64,000 bases of DNA from Sphingobacterium lactis (lineage in GTDB: Bacteria > Bacteroidota > Bacteroidia > Sphingobacteriales > Sphingobacteriaceae): assembly GCF_011046555.1 (NCBI RefSeq), contig NZ_CP049246.1:744001-808000 (forward strand), in the 5' to 3' direction. Of this stretch, positions 63,944-64,000 are shown one piece after another (positions within the stretch are counted from its first letter, which is position 1; each line of letters begins with the position of its first letter). The notes below the pieces were generated by a model. That model saw only the letters and a program-made list of their open reading frames with translations, did no database searches and was not told where the DNA came from. A program made the position numbers and the translations under genes.

Positions 63944-64000
63944 ATGTCAACAACAAAACAAACCGTACAGCAATTCGCCCAATCCTTTTTTGAGGATACC
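63944..64000 (+). CDS. start of a further gene, truncated by window end
   Basis: ATG 63944 with a good Shine-Dalgarno (GGAGG at 63933-63937) opens 19 codons to the window edge, MSTTKQTVQQFAQSFFEDT. The distance and order after secA and SPOR would suit an M20-type amidohydrolase as in related genomes, but too little is visible for a call. Confidence 0.4.
   Translation, partial: MSTTKQTVQQFAQSFFEDT

Noticed and set aside
1..64000. tRNA, rRNA, insertion sequences or prophage genes
   Set aside because: None recognised by eye on either strand; a tRNA and Rfam covariance search would be needed to exclude small RNAs.

Overview
The window reads as a stretch of a Bacteroidota chromosome, most likely a Sphingobacteriaceae-type organism (Sphingobacterium or Pedobacter relatives). 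This is inferred from gene content: GldH, DUF3078, a PIG-L/symporter pair, RicT next to holB and gldH, a SecA of about 1100 aa, futalosine-pathway menaquinone genes, and the Bacteroidota sigma-factor -7 motif TAnnTTTG before many genes. It is dense, ordinary housekeeping DNA. I saw no phage, transposase, CRISPR array, tRNA or rRNA.

Layout. 1-3143 (+): tail of a PIG-L deacetylase, two tiny membrane proteins (one of only 39 aa) and a sodium:solute symporter. 3171-7996 (-): a cell-envelope cluster with an amidase lipoprotein, a DUF3078 protein, a carboxypeptidase-regulatory-like protein, two glucosaminidase paralogues and an O-methyltransferase. 8384-17125: pterin genes (folE, PTPS), futalosine hydrolase mqnB, pdhB, gcvH, anmK, and a frnE-CPBP-DUF2007-cdsA-DUF2461 operon. 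17199-26140 (-): a tricorn-like protease, a zinc-ribbon coiled-coil protein, a collagen-like lipoprotein, Nif3, an alpha/beta hydrolase and an RsmI-like methylase. 26369-32378 (+): apaG, an ABC-F ATPase, mnmG and an Ig-like lipoprotein.

The centre looks like the replication-origin neighbourhood. Two inverted parS-like sites lie between abcF and mnmG (28708-28748). A cluster of DnaA boxes beside an AT-rich stretch fills the gap between the divergent nadB and nadA (34504-34998). dnaA (44858) and dnaN (51605) follow. Gene orientation switches from mostly minus (12 +, 23 -) to mostly plus (21 +, 7 -) across 34.5 kb. The origin call is inference; GC skew was not computed.

35-64 kb: nadA-thiL, a leucine-type acyl-CoA degradation cluster (carboxyltransferase, acyl-CoA dehydrogenase, HMG-CoA lyase, enoyl-CoA hydratase), scpA, dxs, dnaA, the holB-ricT-gldH-lpxK operon (-), dnaN with two dedA genes, a CAP protein, yicC-gmk-nadD, csbD, surE-mqnD, secA, a SPOR protein and the first codons of a further gene. 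The de novo NAD genes nadB, nadA and nadD and the menaquinone genes mqnB and mqnD lie on both sides of the putative origin.

The most interesting unexplained structures are non-coding. A dispersed element of about 120 bp (20643-20761 and, inverted, 57508-57627) has terminal inverted repeats, four 11-bp tandem units and compensatory base changes. A duplicated heptamer-repeat block follows dnaA. An 82-bp imperfect tandem repeat lies upstream of surE. At least five genes have a TAnnTTTG promoter box ending only 3-6 nt before their start codon, which predicts leaderless mRNAs.
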